Assembly (NCBI RefSeq): GCF_019393635.1
Contig: NC_057864.1
Span: 475,682,617-475,746,616, forward strand
DNA: 64,000 nt
Origin: Dromiciops gliroides
Taxonomy: Eukaryota > Chordata > Mammalia > Microbiotheria > Microbiotheriidae
Reading direction: 5' to 3'
In this document: positions 23,776 to 35,964 of the stretch, piece after piece
Numbering within the stretch: the first letter of the stretch is position 1
How the letters are laid out: each line of letters opens with the position of its first letter
Translations under genes and position numbers: made by a program
Notes under the pieces: model-generated
What the model saw: only the letters and a program-made list of their open reading frames with translations
Databases searched by the model: none
What the model was told of the DNA's origin: nothing

Positions 23776-25481
23776 CCTCCACCCCCTGTTCTCCCAATAC
23801 TGATTGGAATGGGAGCTTTGAGCTGCTCCATTTCCCCAAGTCGGGCCACTTTGCCTCTCCTTTGAAATCCTATGCATTTTATTTCATGCACTTAAGAACT
23901 TTATTCTAACAAGGGGTTTGTAGAGTTCAGTAGGCTGCCAGAAGGGGTCTGCAGCACACACAAAAAGATGAAGAACCACAGGTCTGGATTTTCAGCCAGT
24001 GGCAATCCTGTCTCTGGCCCCACACTGGCCCCATCGAGAGTCTTTGGCCATGTGCTTCCTGCTCTTTGTAGTAGAGGCACCAGAAGAGCTCTCACCCTTG
24101 AGAGCAGCTTGTTTTAGGAGCTGGACTTGGAGAGAGGATGAAGCGTTGGACCAGCCAGTAGCACCAGCAGTGGCTGCCAGCCAGCCAGCAGATGTGAAGC
24201 CTGGTCCTTTGCCCAGCGCCATCCGTGATGCTGAACTTCTTATCAGGTTCCTGCTCAGTAATGAAGGTTCTACTTTATTCACCCTTGACATAGACTCTTA
24301 GGACAGTGGGGCACACGCACTCATTACAGAATGCAGAAGCCTCAATTAGACGGGGCAGGGGAGAGACTGCAGGCCCAAAATGGCAACCCACAAACCCAGC
24401 CAGGCTGGCTTCCAGCTAATTGGAAGGGGACAGCAAAGAGAAGGAAGGCAGGGCCTTTTGTGAATAGAGAACAGACGGCCTCATCATCATATCACTGAAC
24501 TAACAGCCATGAGGTGGGCCTTCCTTCACACGCTAATCACGGGCCTGCGAAGGGATGTGGGGCCTGGAATGGTGAGGTGAAAATCAGGTCAGCCTTTTCA
24601 GTTTGCTCTTTGAAAGAGCCCTGAAGTGAAGAGTCCTGACGGCTGGGTCTGTTTCCTAAGTTCGGCTTAATTATGTGTTAGATTTGCAGACAGTATTATG
24701 GATTCTTTCTGTTTCATTTCATGCATAGTCCACAGTCTTCTGTATTATTTCATGCATAGTGGCATGGTCCACTTTGGGCTAGGCAGGACTTCCAAATCCC
24801 TTCTGATAGAAATCTTGTAATACACTAGAAAAAAGATAAATAGTAACGTACCCTCTTACTGGTGATGGAGTGATTTAGAGTTGGTGAAGCGTCATATTTA
24901 ATCCTCCTGGCATTTTATAGCTAGAAAGGGCCTTGAAGGTCACACAGCACCTCTTTACAACAAATAGGAAGGACAAGTAGATCCCTGCTTGATGATGGAG
25001 GAAACTGAGGCGTGGAGAGAGGCTTCCTGGAAGTGAGACTGGGGTCCAAGTCTCCGGTCTCCCAGACCAATGCTGATTTGATAGATTCAAAACTTAGCAG
25101 AGATTTAGTTTGGCAGATTTTTTAAAATTTCCACAATCAGCACCATAATAATAACAATGATGATAACAATAATACAGCAGAGCCTTGGATGTATTTGCCC
25201 TGTGTCCTATACAGAGTCTCCACAAAACATTCCCCCAAATGTGGTCCTCCAGCCTCTACTGAAGGGGAGCCCATCGCCTCCCTTATAAGGCAGCCCCTTC
25301 CACCTTTGGATACCTCCTTCCAGATTGGTGCCAGCTGCTAATTGGGTGAACACGTTACCTAAGCCTTCATGGAAGTAATTTATAAAAAGTGTAATCATCT
25401 TAGGTAGGGCAGGTTGTCATGAGAGAGCTCTGACCTCTGAGTCAGGAAGACCTGGGTTCAGGTTTGGCCTTTGACATATAC

Positions 25482-25507
25482 TGTGTGTGTATATGTGTGT
25501 GTGTGTA

Positions 25508-25576
<69 letters not shown>
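25482..25576. repeat. (TG)n(AG)n compound microsatellite
   Basis: About 48 bases of TG followed by about 44 of GA without interruption at the junction. Confidence 0.95.
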
Positions 25577-25579
<3 letters not shown>

Positions 25580-25908
25580 GACCAGTTATTTAATCACTTA
25601 GAACCCAAAATCAGATTGTAAACATCAGAGCAGATTCAGACCTCATTGGCAGAGGGTGTTTCCTTTGTCTAATTTAGAATCAATAGATAATCAATTAGTA
25701 ATCAATACTACCAAGGCAATAGTGATACAAAACCTTAAATGGAAAAGTCTCTTGCCTTCAAAGAAACCTCATTCTATCCAGTGACAGAATGCATGGACAA
25801 GTGTCTACGGGCCAGGCCATATGCAAATACAGAACATTTGTCATCCCATCTTCTGGACATGTTCCAGACTGACTGATGCTAAGCTAGTCCTCATCACAAT
25901 GCCATTTT

Positions 25909-26055
25909 TTTTTTTTGCGTGGGGCAATGGGGGTTAAGTGACTTGTCCAGGGTCACACAGCTAGTAAGTGTCAAGTGTCTGAGGCTGGATTTGAACTCAG
26001 GAACTCCTGAATCCAGGGCTGGTGCTTTATCCACTGCGCCACCTAGCCTCACCCC
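25909..26055 (-). mobile_element. SINE copy
   Basis: Identical 14-bp duplication cacaatgccatttt at 25895-25908 and 26056-26069. Confidence 0.94.
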
Positions 26056-26369
26056 CACAATGCCATTTTAGGACTTCCACAAACCAGAGCCATGAAACAG
26101 GCTTCTCCTCACCCACCACACCAACCCATCTAACTTCAAGTCAGTTCAATTATATAGACATTTACTGCAGGCACCTGTGCTGGGCTTTTGGCTACAAAGC
26201 CGACAATGAAAAGTTCCTGCTGTTGGGGTGTGCATCACATGCAGGCAAATGAAAAAAGAGGGTAATTTGAGGGAAGAGTGAGCGATTCCTGGGAGGATCA
26301 TATAAGAGGTGACTTCTGAGAAGAGCCAAAAATCGAAAATCAAAAATGAATTCGGAAGGACAGACTCTG

Positions 26370-26750
26370 AAAGCTGTAGCCTCTTGCATGAAACCTTCTC
26401 AGATCAGTCAGAGGAGATGGGAAGGCTTACTCACTTCCCAGTCAGATTGGCCTCTCCCCTGCCCCAGCTTCTCTCGCTGACCTCCATGGACTCCCGTGAT
26501 GTCTTTGCTTTGACCCCACATCTAAAATGCAACGAAAGACACTTACCTATGGCTTACAAAAGATGGAAAGACCTTACTGCTCATTCTTGTCTTGGCTTAA
26601 GGATTCTGTGCTACTGTTTGTGTGTCTTGGCTGTCCGTATCTGCCTCAGTGTTGTCTAACTGGGGGTGTTAGCACCTGCAGGGCAAAGGGCCTGACCTCT
26701 GTAGCTTAGCACTAGCTCCTGCATCATCAGGTGCTTAATAAAGGCTTTTG
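26370..26750 (+). mobile_element. L2 3' part
   Basis: Contains the CTTGCATGAAACCTTCTCAGATC and TGCATCATCAGGTGCTTAATA-type end, in that order. Confidence 0.55.
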
Positions 26751-27397
26751 GTGATGGCAATGGTGATGATGACAGAGCTGATGGTGCTCATGCTGCTGGG
26801 GCTGGTGCTTATGGAGGTGATGACAATGGCCGTAAGCATATTATGATCCCCGAGTGAGGGCATGACTACTGATGAGCCTTGCCTTCACGACCTCCAGGGA
26901 GGGGAAGCTCCCTTACCTCCCACAGTAGCCCTTTCTAGTAGTAGCTCCCTGCTAGTCCTATAAGCATGTCACTTAAACTTCCAATCCATTGAATTAATAG
27001 GAATATTAAATAGTGTAAGAGAGGCAGAAGGGTGGAGACAGCTGCCTCGCTGTATAAGGAAAAATGTGGGTTTGAGTTCTGATCCAGCCTGGCTGTGTGA
27101 CCTTGGACAAGTCACTTGACCTGTGAGTGCTCCAGGAAATTCTCTAAAACTCTTGAATAGCAGAGAAGGCTCAGGTTGAATGAGATTCTCTTATCATAAA
27201 ACATAAGACTCAGACTTGTAATGCCTATTTTAATTCCATTGAATTTAATCTAACAAGCCAATATTTAGTACCTACCATGTAGGTTGCTGGCACTGTGCTC
27301 AGCTCTGGAGATGTAAAGACAAAAAGAAAACCATCTCTGCCCTCAGACAGCTTACATTCAACTAAGGGAATAACAACATTGACTTTGCAAAGAATGT

Positions 27398-27561
27398 GGA
27401 GGGCAGCTAGGTGGCGCAGTGGATAAAGCACCAGCCCTGGATTCAGGAGGACTTGAGTTCAAATCTGAATGCAGACAGTTGACACTTACTAGCTGTGTGA
27501 CCCTGGGCAAATCACTTAACCCCCATTGCCCCACAAACAAACAAACAAAAAACAAACAAGT
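27398..27561 (+). mobile_element. SINE copy
   Basis: Duplication aaagaatgt at 27389-27397 and 27562-27570. (CAAA)n tail. Confidence 0.92.
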
Positions 27562-27684
27562 AAAGAATGTACAAATTATATACACAATAAATATGAATTA
27601 ATTTGGAGCAGAGTACTACAAAGTGGGGAAATCAGGAAAGGCCTCTAGTAGGATGAGACACTTGAATTCAGCCTAAAAGGGAAC

Positions 27685-28090
27685 TAGGGGTTACAGCTAG
27701 AAGTGTAGTGGATAGAGATTGGGACTTGGAATCCAGAAGACCTGAGTTCAAATCCACCTTGGACACAATCAGTAGCTGTATGTCCCTGAACAAGTCACTT
27801 CACCTCTTTTTGCCTCAGTTTCTTCATCTGTAAAATGGAGATAATAATTGTACCTACCAGGGGGCGGCTAGGTGGTGCAGTGGATAAAGCACCAGCCCTG
27901 GATTCAGGAGTACCTGAGTTCAAATCCGGCCTCAGACACTTGACACTTACTAGCTGTGTGACCCTGGGCAAGTCACTTAACCCCCACTGCCCTGCAAAAA
28001 AAAATAAAAAATAGTACCTACCTCCCAGGGTTGTTGGGTTAACCTGTTAAAGTACTTTGCAAACCTTAAAGCACTATATAAATGCTCGTT
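27685..28090 (+). mobile_element. MIR/Ther relic split by a SINE
   Basis: TGCCTCAGTTTCTTCATCTG before the SINE at 27859-28013 and CCCAGGGTTGTTGG with AAAGCACTATATAAATGC after it. Confidence 0.7.
27859..28013 (+). mobile_element. SINE copy inside a MIR/Ther relic
   Basis: Duplication gtacctacc at 27850-27858 and 28014-28022. Splits the relic at 27685-28090. Confidence 0.93.
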
Positions 28091-28108
28091 GTTATCACTA
28101 TCTTTATC

Positions 28109-28139
<31 letters not shown>

Positions 28140-28140
<1 letters not shown>

Positions 28141-28278
28141 TGTGAGGCAATTGGGGTTAAGTGATTTGCCCAGGGTCACACAGCTAGTAAGTGTCAACAG
28201 TCTGAATCTGAATTTGAACTCAGGTCCTCCTGAATCCAGGGCCAATGCTCTATCCACTGCGGGACTTAGCTGCCCCCA
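28140..28278 (-). mobile_element. SINE copy bounded by ATTT and ATT microsatellites
   Basis: Left side is (ATTT)n from 28110, right side (ATT)n to 28292. The duplication is obscured by the repeats. Confidence 0.88.
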
Positions 28279-28512
28279 TTATTATTATTATTAAAGAGTC
28301 AAAAGGGAGGAGGGTGAAAATTGCAAGTGTAAGGGTAGCCCTTGCAAAGGAACAGAGAGACGGTACGGTACATGGGATATTGTAAAAGGACCAGTTTGGC
28401 TAGAATGTATGCAAGCAGGGCATTATAAAGAATCATCCTGGGAAAAAACAGCCTTGGGCCGGACTTTGGAAGAGTCATACAAGAAAGTCTGAGTTTGTAC
28501 TTTATCCTTGTC

Positions 28513-28720
28513 CAGAGTTCTCAACCTTTTTTGCGTCCTGCACCCCCTGGGCAATTTCTGGTGAAGCATATAGATGCCTTCTCTGCATTATGTTTTTACA
28601 TGAATAGAATAAAATGCATTCGGTCAATTCTATTGGAATTGAGCAAACCAATTCTACTGAAATACATTTATAAAAATATTAAAAGAACAAGTTCACAGAT
28701 CCCAAATTAAGAACACCCTG
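28513..28720 (+). mobile_element. Probable hAT-type element, different subfamily
   Basis: About 208 bp with inverted ends CAGAGTTCTCAACC and TTAAGAACACCCTG. No convincing 8-bp duplication was seen. The interior differs from the 54094 family. Confidence 0.55.
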
Positions 28721-28839
28721 GTCCATAAGAAGCCAAGGAAATCTCTACGTTCAAAAATGGTATTATTTATTTATTTTGTTAAGTAATAAATATTTTTATT
28801 TATAGTTTTGAGTTCCAATTTTTATCCCTCCTTCCCTCC

Positions 28840-29386
28840 TGTGGTAAAAAGTGAAAGCTTTTGACAGTCAGTTAGAATAACTGAAGGACGCCAGTTTTTG
28901 AAGGACCATCCTTTCGGGGAGGAGACCGTGATGAACCACCCATGTGTCTACTAAGCACTCCACTTCTGGGGTGTGAGCTTAAAAGCAAGGAGAGAACAGA
29001 AGTTGGTCTCTTTTTCACTCGCTTGTTCTCTGGCTTGCTTGGCACACAGACGCTGACTCAGGTTCCATAGCATGGTCCTTGGTGATCGGCGTGGTCCTCC
29101 GTAATAGCACATGCTTGACGAGGTTCTCAGCCTCAGAGGTGGCCTTAGGTTTTTGGTGAGTTCTATAGGGAATATAGACTAATCTTAGATCTAAGACTAT
29201 TTATTTGTATTTCTACTTTCCTATCTCTCTAATCAACATCACCTTGTTTTGTTGGCTAATTAATTCCCAAACAATAAAAGCTCTAACTAAAACTCAGAGG
29301 TTTCTTTCACTTACTGGTCTGGGAGATATATAAGGGAAAGGTTAAAGGGGAGTTTAATACTCTTGTATCCAATTTTAAATCTCACA
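28840..29386 (+). mobile_element. Solo LTR of an endogenous retrovirus (family A)
   Basis: 547 bp, begins TGTGGTAAAAAG and ends AATCTCACA, flanked on both sides by ctcc (28836-28839 and 29387-29390). A 4-bp duplication fits class I (gamma-type) elements. An AATAAA polyadenylation signal lies near 29271. It interrupts an L1 3' UTR; the L1 sequence resumes directly after it. No internal viral genes accompany it. Confidence 0.8.
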
Positions 29387-29484
29387 CTCCCTACCCTCCC
29401 CCCTCTCTAAGACTGTAAGTAATTAGATATAGGTTATACATATACAATTATATAAAACATGACCATATTAGTCATTTTGTATAA

Positions 29485-29847
29485 TGTAACAATTGGAATG
29501 ATGCCACCTGCTGGAGACTTACTGTAGAAAAGTTCCGCCATGAGATGAAGGTCTCTGAGGGCAAGACCGTGCATCTTTTCTTTGGCATCAGGAAGTGATG
29601 TTTGCTTGTGGGAGGAAGAAGGGGGAGCCTGGCGCTCTGACTCTTTCTCTTTCCTGAGGACTCTGGTGGAGAAGGGAGCTAGAAATGGGCTTTCCCTCTA
29701 ATAGATAGAAGAATCTAGGCCTTTCTCTCTCTCTTTACCAAATTCTTATTCTCCTTAATAAATGCTAACTTTTGTTAAAGCTCATAATTTATTGGTGAAC
29801 ACTCATTAGATATTTTAGACAGTATAGCTAGAATTTTAGCCTTAACA
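29485..29847 (+). mobile_element. Solo LTR of an endogenous retrovirus (family B), copy 1
   Basis: 363 bp, begins TGTAACAATTGG and ends CCTTAACA, flanked by ataa on both sides (29481-29484, 29848-29851). It contains AATAAA near 29757. It sits in the same L1 3' UTR as family A. Confidence 0.82.
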
Positions 29848-31630
29848 ATAAGAAAACTTGAATAAAAGAAAAAAATGAAAGAAAGTGAAAAACTGCCTGC
29901 TTCAGTCTGCATTCCATCAATATCAGTTCTTTCTTTGGAGGTGGATATTAAATGTGTTTCATAGATAGCCCTTTGGGATTGTCTTGGATCATTGTATTGC
30001 TGAGAAAAGTCAAGTCATTCACAGTTCTTCATTAAACAATATTGCTGTCTCTGTGCATAATGTTCTGGTTCTGCGCTCTTCATTGTACATCAGTTCATAC
30101 AAGTCTTTCCAGGGCTTTCTGAAATCATCCTACTTGTCATTTCTTATGGCACAATATTCTTCAAGGAGATTTCTTGAGCAAGGAATTGTTGGAACTCTGC
30201 TTTAGGAATATCACTTTGGAAGCCATGTGGGTGAGAAATGTTGGATAGGGATAGAAAGGAATAAACCTATTTGTTATCTGTGAATGACACCTTCACAACA
30301 ATTGACCATATATTAGGGCATAAAAACCTCACATAAATGTAGAAAGCCAGAAATAGTAAACACATTTTTAACAGATCACAATGCAATAAAAGCTACATTC
30401 AACAATGAGCCTTTGAAGCAAAGATGAAAAATTGATTGGACTAAGGAACTTAATTATAAAGAATGGGTGTGTCAAAGAACAACTCATTGCATTTCATCAA
30501 AGACAATGATAATAATGAGACATCATACCTAAATTTTTGTGATGCAGCCAAAAGTACTTAAGGGAAAATTTATATCTGTAAACATTTTCATCAACAAGAG
30601 AGAAAAAAAAGCAGATCAATGAATTGGGCGTGCAATTAAAACAAAAAACCCAGAAAAACAACAAATTTAAGATGTCAAATAAACACCAAAATAGAAATCT
30701 TGAAAATCAAAAAAGAAATCAACAAAATCAAAAGAAAAAAATAAATAAGTAAAATTAAGACCTGGGTTTTAAAAAAATCAGTAAAATAAGAAACCTGGAA
30801 GGACTTACATGAACTAATGCTGAGTGAGATGAGCAAATCAGAAAACTGGCAGAAATTCTTAAAACTCACTCAAAAGCCTAATGAACGACCTAATAGGTTT
30901 TACAATAGACCTTGTGAAGCTGCTAGGCTTAGCATGAAAGGTTAGAAAGAGACATTTCATTTAAAATAACTACAGATCATATAAAGTACTCAGGAGTTTA
31001 ATTGCCAAGTTACAGACATATGAACTATATTAACATAATTACAAAACATTCTTTATACAAATAAAGGCTGATCTAAGCAATTAGAGAAATATTATTTGCT
31101 CTTAGGTAAGACAAGCCAATATAATAAAGAGGACAATACTACGTAAATTAATTTACTTATTTGGTGACATACCAATCAAACTGATAAAGGATTATGTTAT
31201 AGAACTAGGAAAAATAATAAAAGTCATCTGGAGGAAATAAAGAATCACAAGGGAATTTTTTTTTTTAATGAGAACAAAGGAGGCTCAGCAGTACCAGGTC
31301 TCAAATGATACTATAAGGCGTAATCAACAAAACAATCTGGTTCCAGGTAAGAAATAGAAAATGTGTTCATGGCCCAGATTGGATACACAATATACTGAAG
31401 CGAATGGGTATGGTGGCCTGGTGTTTGACAAATGCAAAGATCCTATATATTAGAGCAAGAGCTCAGTATCAGATAACGATGTGTTGGAAAAACTAGAAAG
31501 GAGACTGGCAGAAAATAGGTATAGACCAACATTTCAGACCAGATAGCAAGACAAGCTCCAAATGGATACATGATTTAGACATAAAGGGTGACATCATAAA
31601 TAAATTAGAGGGACAAGAAAGAAATTACCG

Positions 31631-31780
31631 GGGCAGCTAGGTGGCGCAGTGGATAGAGCACCGGCCCTGCATTCAGGAGGTCCTGAGTTCAAATCTGACC
31701 TCAGACACTTAACACTTACTAGCTGTGTGACCCTAGGCAAGTCACTTAACCCTAATTGCCTCACAAAAAAAAGAAAAGAA
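31631..31780 (+). mobile_element. SINE copy inside L1
   Basis: Duplication aagaaagaaatt approximately on both sides; the tail merges with A-rich sequence. Confidence 0.9.
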
Positions 31781-32437
31781 AAAGAAAGAAATTTCCTGTC
31801 AGATCTTTGGATGGGTAAGAGTTCATGACCAAACAGGAGATATAGTTTCACAAGAGGTAAAATAAACAATTTTTAGTACAAAAAATTGAAAAGTTTGCAC
31901 CCAATTGTCCAATTGATAGATGAGCAAAGAATATGAATAGGCAGTTTTCAGAGGAAGAAATTCAAGCTATCAATAGCTGTATGAAAAAAATGCTTCAAAT
32001 TATTAATAATTAGAGAAATGCAAATTAAAATAACTGAAGTACCACTTCACACCATCATATTAGCAATGTTGACAGTAAAGCAAAATGACAAATGCTTGGG
32101 GCGTTGTGGGAAAACAGGTACACTAATGTACCGTTGGTAGAACCATGAACTGGTCCAGCCATTCTGGAAAGCAATTTGAAACTATGCCCCAAAATTTATT
32201 TAAATGTGCATGCCCTTGGGTAAGGCTATACCTACAGGCATTAGGTCTACATTCCAAGGAGACCAAAGAAAGAAGACTCCAGACATGCAAAAATACTTAT
32301 AGCAGCTTTATTTTTTTTTTTTGGTGGTGTCAAAGAATTACAAACTGGATGGCTGCCTATCAGTTGGGGAATGGCTGAATTTATTATGGTATGTGAACAT
32401 AATGAAATACTATTGCTCTGTAAGAAATTTTGAAAGG

Positions 32438-32587
32438 AGGGCAGCTAGGTGGCGCAGTGGATAGAGCACTGGCCCTGGAGTCAGGAGTACCTGAGTTCAA
32501 ATCCGGCCTCAGACACTTAACACTTACTAGCTGAGTAACCCTGGGCAAGTCACTTAACCCCAATTGCCTCACTAAAAAAAAAAAAAA
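32438..32587 (+). mobile_element. SINE copy inside L1
   Basis: Duplication aagaaatKttgaaagg at 32422-32437 and 32588-32603. Confidence 0.94.
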
Positions 32588-32667
32588 AAGAAATGTTGAA
32601 AGGCATGGTTTCAGAGAAGCTGGGGAAGACTTGTATGAAATGATGCAAAGTGAGCAGAACCAGGGGA

Positions 32668-32696
32668 ACTATATATATATGTATATATATAACACA

Positions 32697-32745
<49 letters not shown>

Positions 32746-32750
32746 TAATA
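32668..32750. repeat. (TA)n(CA)n microsatellite
   Basis: TA run of about 30 bases with a CA run, inside an L1 3' end. Confidence 0.92.
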
Positions 32751-32782
32751 ACATACATATACAATACAATAACAGCAGTATC

Positions 32783-32927
32783 CTTTTTTTTGTGTGAGGC
32801 AATTAGGGTTAAGTGACTTGCCCAGGGTCACACAGCTAGTAAGTGTCAAGTGTCTGAGCCGGATTTGAACTCAGGTCCTTCTGAATCCAGGGCTGGTGCT
32901 TTATCCACTGTGCCACCTAGCTGCCCC
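32783..32927 (-). mobile_element. SINE copy next to a TA/CA microsatellite
   Basis: Full-length, head at right end (CCACCTAGCTGCCCC). No clear duplication. Confidence 0.88.
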
Positions 32928-32974
32928 TGTGATTATAATTACTGTGAATTTTGCCTTGAAGAAGATGGTAATTT

Positions 32975-33128
32975 GGGGGCAGCTAGGTGGCACAGTGGAT
33001 AGAGCACTGGTTCTGGATTCAGGAGTACCTGAGTTCAAATCCGGCTCAGACACTTGACACTTACTAGCTGTGTGACCCTGGGCAAGTCACTTAACCCTAA
33101 TTGCCTCTGAAAAAAGAAAAAAAAAAAG
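32975..33128 (+). mobile_element. SINE copy
   Basis: Head GGGGGCAGCTAGGTGGCACA and A-rich tail. No clear duplication. Confidence 0.88.
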
Positions 33129-33428
33129 ACTCTGTGGAGCTGGAGAAGTACCAAGACTCCCTTGGAGGTGATGACGTTTTTTGCAGTCAGGTTGACAAAA
33201 GACCATTATGGTGTTGCTTACTGTACTAACTATAAAGGCATTTGCCATGTACCACCAATGAGATTTGCTTTCATGGAAGAGAACAAGAAATCTTTTCCTT
33301 GTTAGAGGACCTACTGGGTGAAACTTTCACCTTCTTGTCACCAGAGAGTAAACCACCTTTCAGCAACAGTCATCAGTTGGTCCTCCAAGGGTCTCCTGGG
33401 AGGAACTACCCAATGACCTCTGGGTACG

Positions 33429-33735
33429 ATGTTGAGGGGCCAAACAGTTCTTAATAATAGGGTAAGCACAGGACCACCCAGCATGGCCCGCCCTCTTCAG
33501 AAAAGGCCTATGCTCTGTGAGCAAAGCAGAACTGGAGTAGCTCAAAAGAAACACAAGATGCACAAATTTAGGGTCACCTCCATCCCAAATGTTCATCTTG
33601 ACCATTTGTGTCCAACCTGTGGTAGAGCCTTCCAGGCTCATGTTGGTCTGATCAGCCAGAGCTGGACACAGTGTACCTTGACATCACTATGAAATTTTGG
33701 TCCTCTGAGAATGAAGGACAACAGCCAACCATAGT
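33429..33735 (+). mobile_element. 3' end of a non-LTR retrotransposon with C-terminal zinc finger (relic)
   Basis: The frame ends LDHLCPTCGRAFQAHVGLIS, then QSWTQC: a Cys2-type finger of the CxxCGRxFxxxxGLxSH form seen at the C-terminus of several non-LTR retrotransposon proteins. The final His is Gln here, so the finger is broken. I recognise the form but cannot name the family. Confidence 0.5.
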
Positions 33736-33844
33736 AAACTAAGGCCTACACTGGACAAGTATTTCATTCTCTTTCATCAGTATCTGGTTTTCTGATCAGT
33801 GACATCCTAAAACTAACTAATGGGCCCCATTCTGCAGTAGTGAA

Positions 33845-34097
33845 TATATGTTGCTGTTGAGTTGTTTCAGGTGTGTCCAACCCTTGGTGACCCCATTTGT
33901 AATTTTCTTGGTAAAGATACTGGAGTGGTTTTGCCATTTCCTTCTCCAGCTCATTTTACAGATGAGGAAACTGAGGCAAACAGGTTAGGTGATTTGTCCA
34001 GGTCACAAGTTAGTGACTGTCTGAAGCTCAATTTGAACTCAGGTCTTCCTGGCTGCAGGCCTGGCACTCTCTCCATGGTGCCACCTAGCTGCCCCCA
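33845..34097 (-). mobile_element. Second type of tRNA-derived SINE (longer, WALLSI/Mar1-like)
   Basis: About 253 bp. Its head (right end) resembles the common SINE (CCACCTAGCTGCCCC) but the tail differs, carrying GTGTCCAACCCTTGGTGACC and CCATTTCCTTCTCCAGC. The family name is my estimate. Confidence 0.6.
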
Positions 34098-34408
34098 GTG
34101 AATACACAGTACCTGACTTACCCACCTTCATCCTATGTAGTCCTGCAGTACACATGATCCTACAGATGTTTCACCCAACACATAACTCAGGACTTTGAAG
34201 ACCAACTTCCTGGTAGAGACAGATGTCTTCCCACTGGTCCCTAAAATGCTTCTGGCTGTCCATATGTATTCTAAATAGGCCTGAAAAAGCTGTAAAAGTC
34301 AAAATCTGTAACCTATGGACTGAAGCTGCTGCCTACCAGCAACAAAACTCCTTTACTTTGCTAACAAATTTCTTCTCTTTTCAGTCCAGCTACTCATTTT
34401 ATTTGGTC

Positions 34409-34410
<2 letters not shown>

Positions 34411-34461
<51 letters not shown>
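34411..34461. repeat. (GT)n microsatellite
   Basis: Uninterrupted run of about 50 bases. Confidence 0.95.
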
Positions 34462-34463
<2 letters not shown>

Positions 34464-35049
34464 TATTTCCAGGAGCCCAACTCCCACCATGGAGAAATTC
34501 TCCAACAACACAGGTGCCCTGTCTCTGCCTGCTCTCCCATGCTCTGTAGGTGGGTAGGTAGGGCTACCCTACCTGCTACCTGTGCTGCAGCCCTGTAGGG
34601 AAAATAAGTTTTATTACCTTAACAAAAGGGTCAGAATAATTTTGTCAGCTTGGTGGAACTATTTGATTTTAAGCGTCCATTTTGTGCTGGAATTGCTTTC
34701 TGTGAGTTGTTTTTTCAATGATAAAATAAACATTTGTGTGGAATGAGGTATTAAATAACACATGTGTTTTTAAACAACAGACAGGTGTGTTGTTCCCTCT
34801 GGTAGAAGAGACCACCAACAGAAAAAATATTATAACCCACTTTATCAATAGCAGTAAACCACAAATCAAATTCTATGGTAAATGAATTAGGAATGCCCAA
34901 AGCTAAAAACTACAGGAAAAGCATCTGCAGCCAGGAAAATAGAAAGCTGACCACGCACTGCATTTCTAGCTGGACAGAACTAGAGATAAGATTATATCCT
35001 GTCAAAGCTTTGAAATTTTCAGCTGAAAAACTCTTAATTTTTCTGCCCT

Positions 35050-35411
35050 TTTCCCTTCAGCTGCTCAGATCACAAGAAAAAGGAATTCTATACAGATTAC
35101 CAGGGCACAGAATAAAAACACTGCTAACTGATTTTTATTATTACTATTAACATGGTTTATTATGTTTGAAGTTTTCCTTATATTGAACCAACCCTGTATT
35201 TCTGGTATAAAACCAACCTGGGATGAGTGTAAACTCGTTCTAATATGTCGTGGCTTACTTGCTAATATTTTATTTAAAATTTGTGTCAACATTCATTAGG
35301 GGAAAGAGTAGGTCATTTTCTTTCTCTGTTATATCTCTCTTTGGTTTGGGTATTAAAACCATAGTAGTATCATAAGAAAAGATCTGAACTGTGTCTTTTG
35401 TTCTTAATATT
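35050..35411 (-). mobile_element. L1 ORF2 fragment (reverse transcriptase)
   Basis: The minus-strand frame reads VGFIPEIQGWFNIRKTSNII, the conserved L1 reverse-transcriptase GFIPGMQGWFNIRK block. The adjoining frame is closed, so this is a relic. Confidence 0.85.
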
Positions 35412-35419
35412 GCCAATAG

Positions 35420-35777
35420 TGTTAAGGGCTAAAATTCTAGCTAAACTGTCTAAAATATCTAATGAGTGGTCGCCAATCAATTACAAGCTTTAGCAAGAGT
35501 TAGACTTTTAAGCATTTATTAAGGAGAATAAGAATTTGGTAAAGAGAGAGAGAAAGGCCTAGATTTCTATCTATTAAAGGGAGAGCACATTTCTAGCTCC
35601 CTTCTCCGCCAGAGTCCAGAGGAAAGAGAGTGAGACCGAGCGCCAGTCTCTTCCTTCCTCCTCCCACTAGCCCGCGTCACTTCCTGACTCCTGGTCTTGC
35701 CCTCAAAGACCTTCCCTTCATGGGCAGAACTCTTCTACAGTAAGTCTCCAGCAAGTGGCGTTATTCCAATCGTTACA
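35420..35777 (-). mobile_element. Solo LTR of an endogenous retrovirus (family B), copy 2, inverted
   Basis: 358 bp and aligns along its length with the reverse complement of 29485-29847. Flanked by atag on both sides (35416-35419, 35778-35781). Same ends (TGTAAC...TTAACA) and the internal AATAAA. Confidence 0.82.
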
Positions 35778-35964
35778 ATAGTTTATACATTTGTAAGGAT
35801 GGTGGCTTGTGGGGTGTTGTTTTGCCCATATAGAACATGTATGTCCACATGGATAGGATATTTCTAGCTCCCTCCCATTGACCTTTCTCCAAGAACGACT
35901 TTGGTTCCTGCCAGGAGAGGAAGCTGGAATGTGGGGCAAGAGGCTTGTCACTCTGCTCTCTTCT

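Larger units (their letters stand above)
22812..25481. other. Intergenic, mostly unassigned
   Basis: MIR relics at 22950-23095 (reverse), 23395-23535 and 24900-25080 (reverse), and a CT repeat. No gene is supported. Confidence 0.5.
28750..30230 (-). mobile_element. L1 3' UTR, interrupted by two solo LTRs
   Basis: The parts 28750-28839, 29387-29484 and 29848-30230 form one minus-strand L1 3' end. They align with the L1 3' end at 36925-37450 (shared ATTAGATATAGGTTATA-like stretch and the segment complementary to GATGCTGAGTGAAATGAGCA). Confidence 0.75.
30290..32690 (+). mobile_element. Degraded L1 ORF2 and 3' end fragments
   Basis: Broken frames still recall L1 ORF2: a DHKAIK-like endonuclease block near 30370, the reverse-transcriptase C-terminal stretch with AIPIKL-like and FIWR-like remnants (31150-31260), and the distal IKITEVPLHTIIL...FWKAI block (32020-32180). 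The joins are irregular, so several insertions may be involved. The SINEs at 31631-31780 and 32438-32587 lie inside. Confidence 0.7.
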
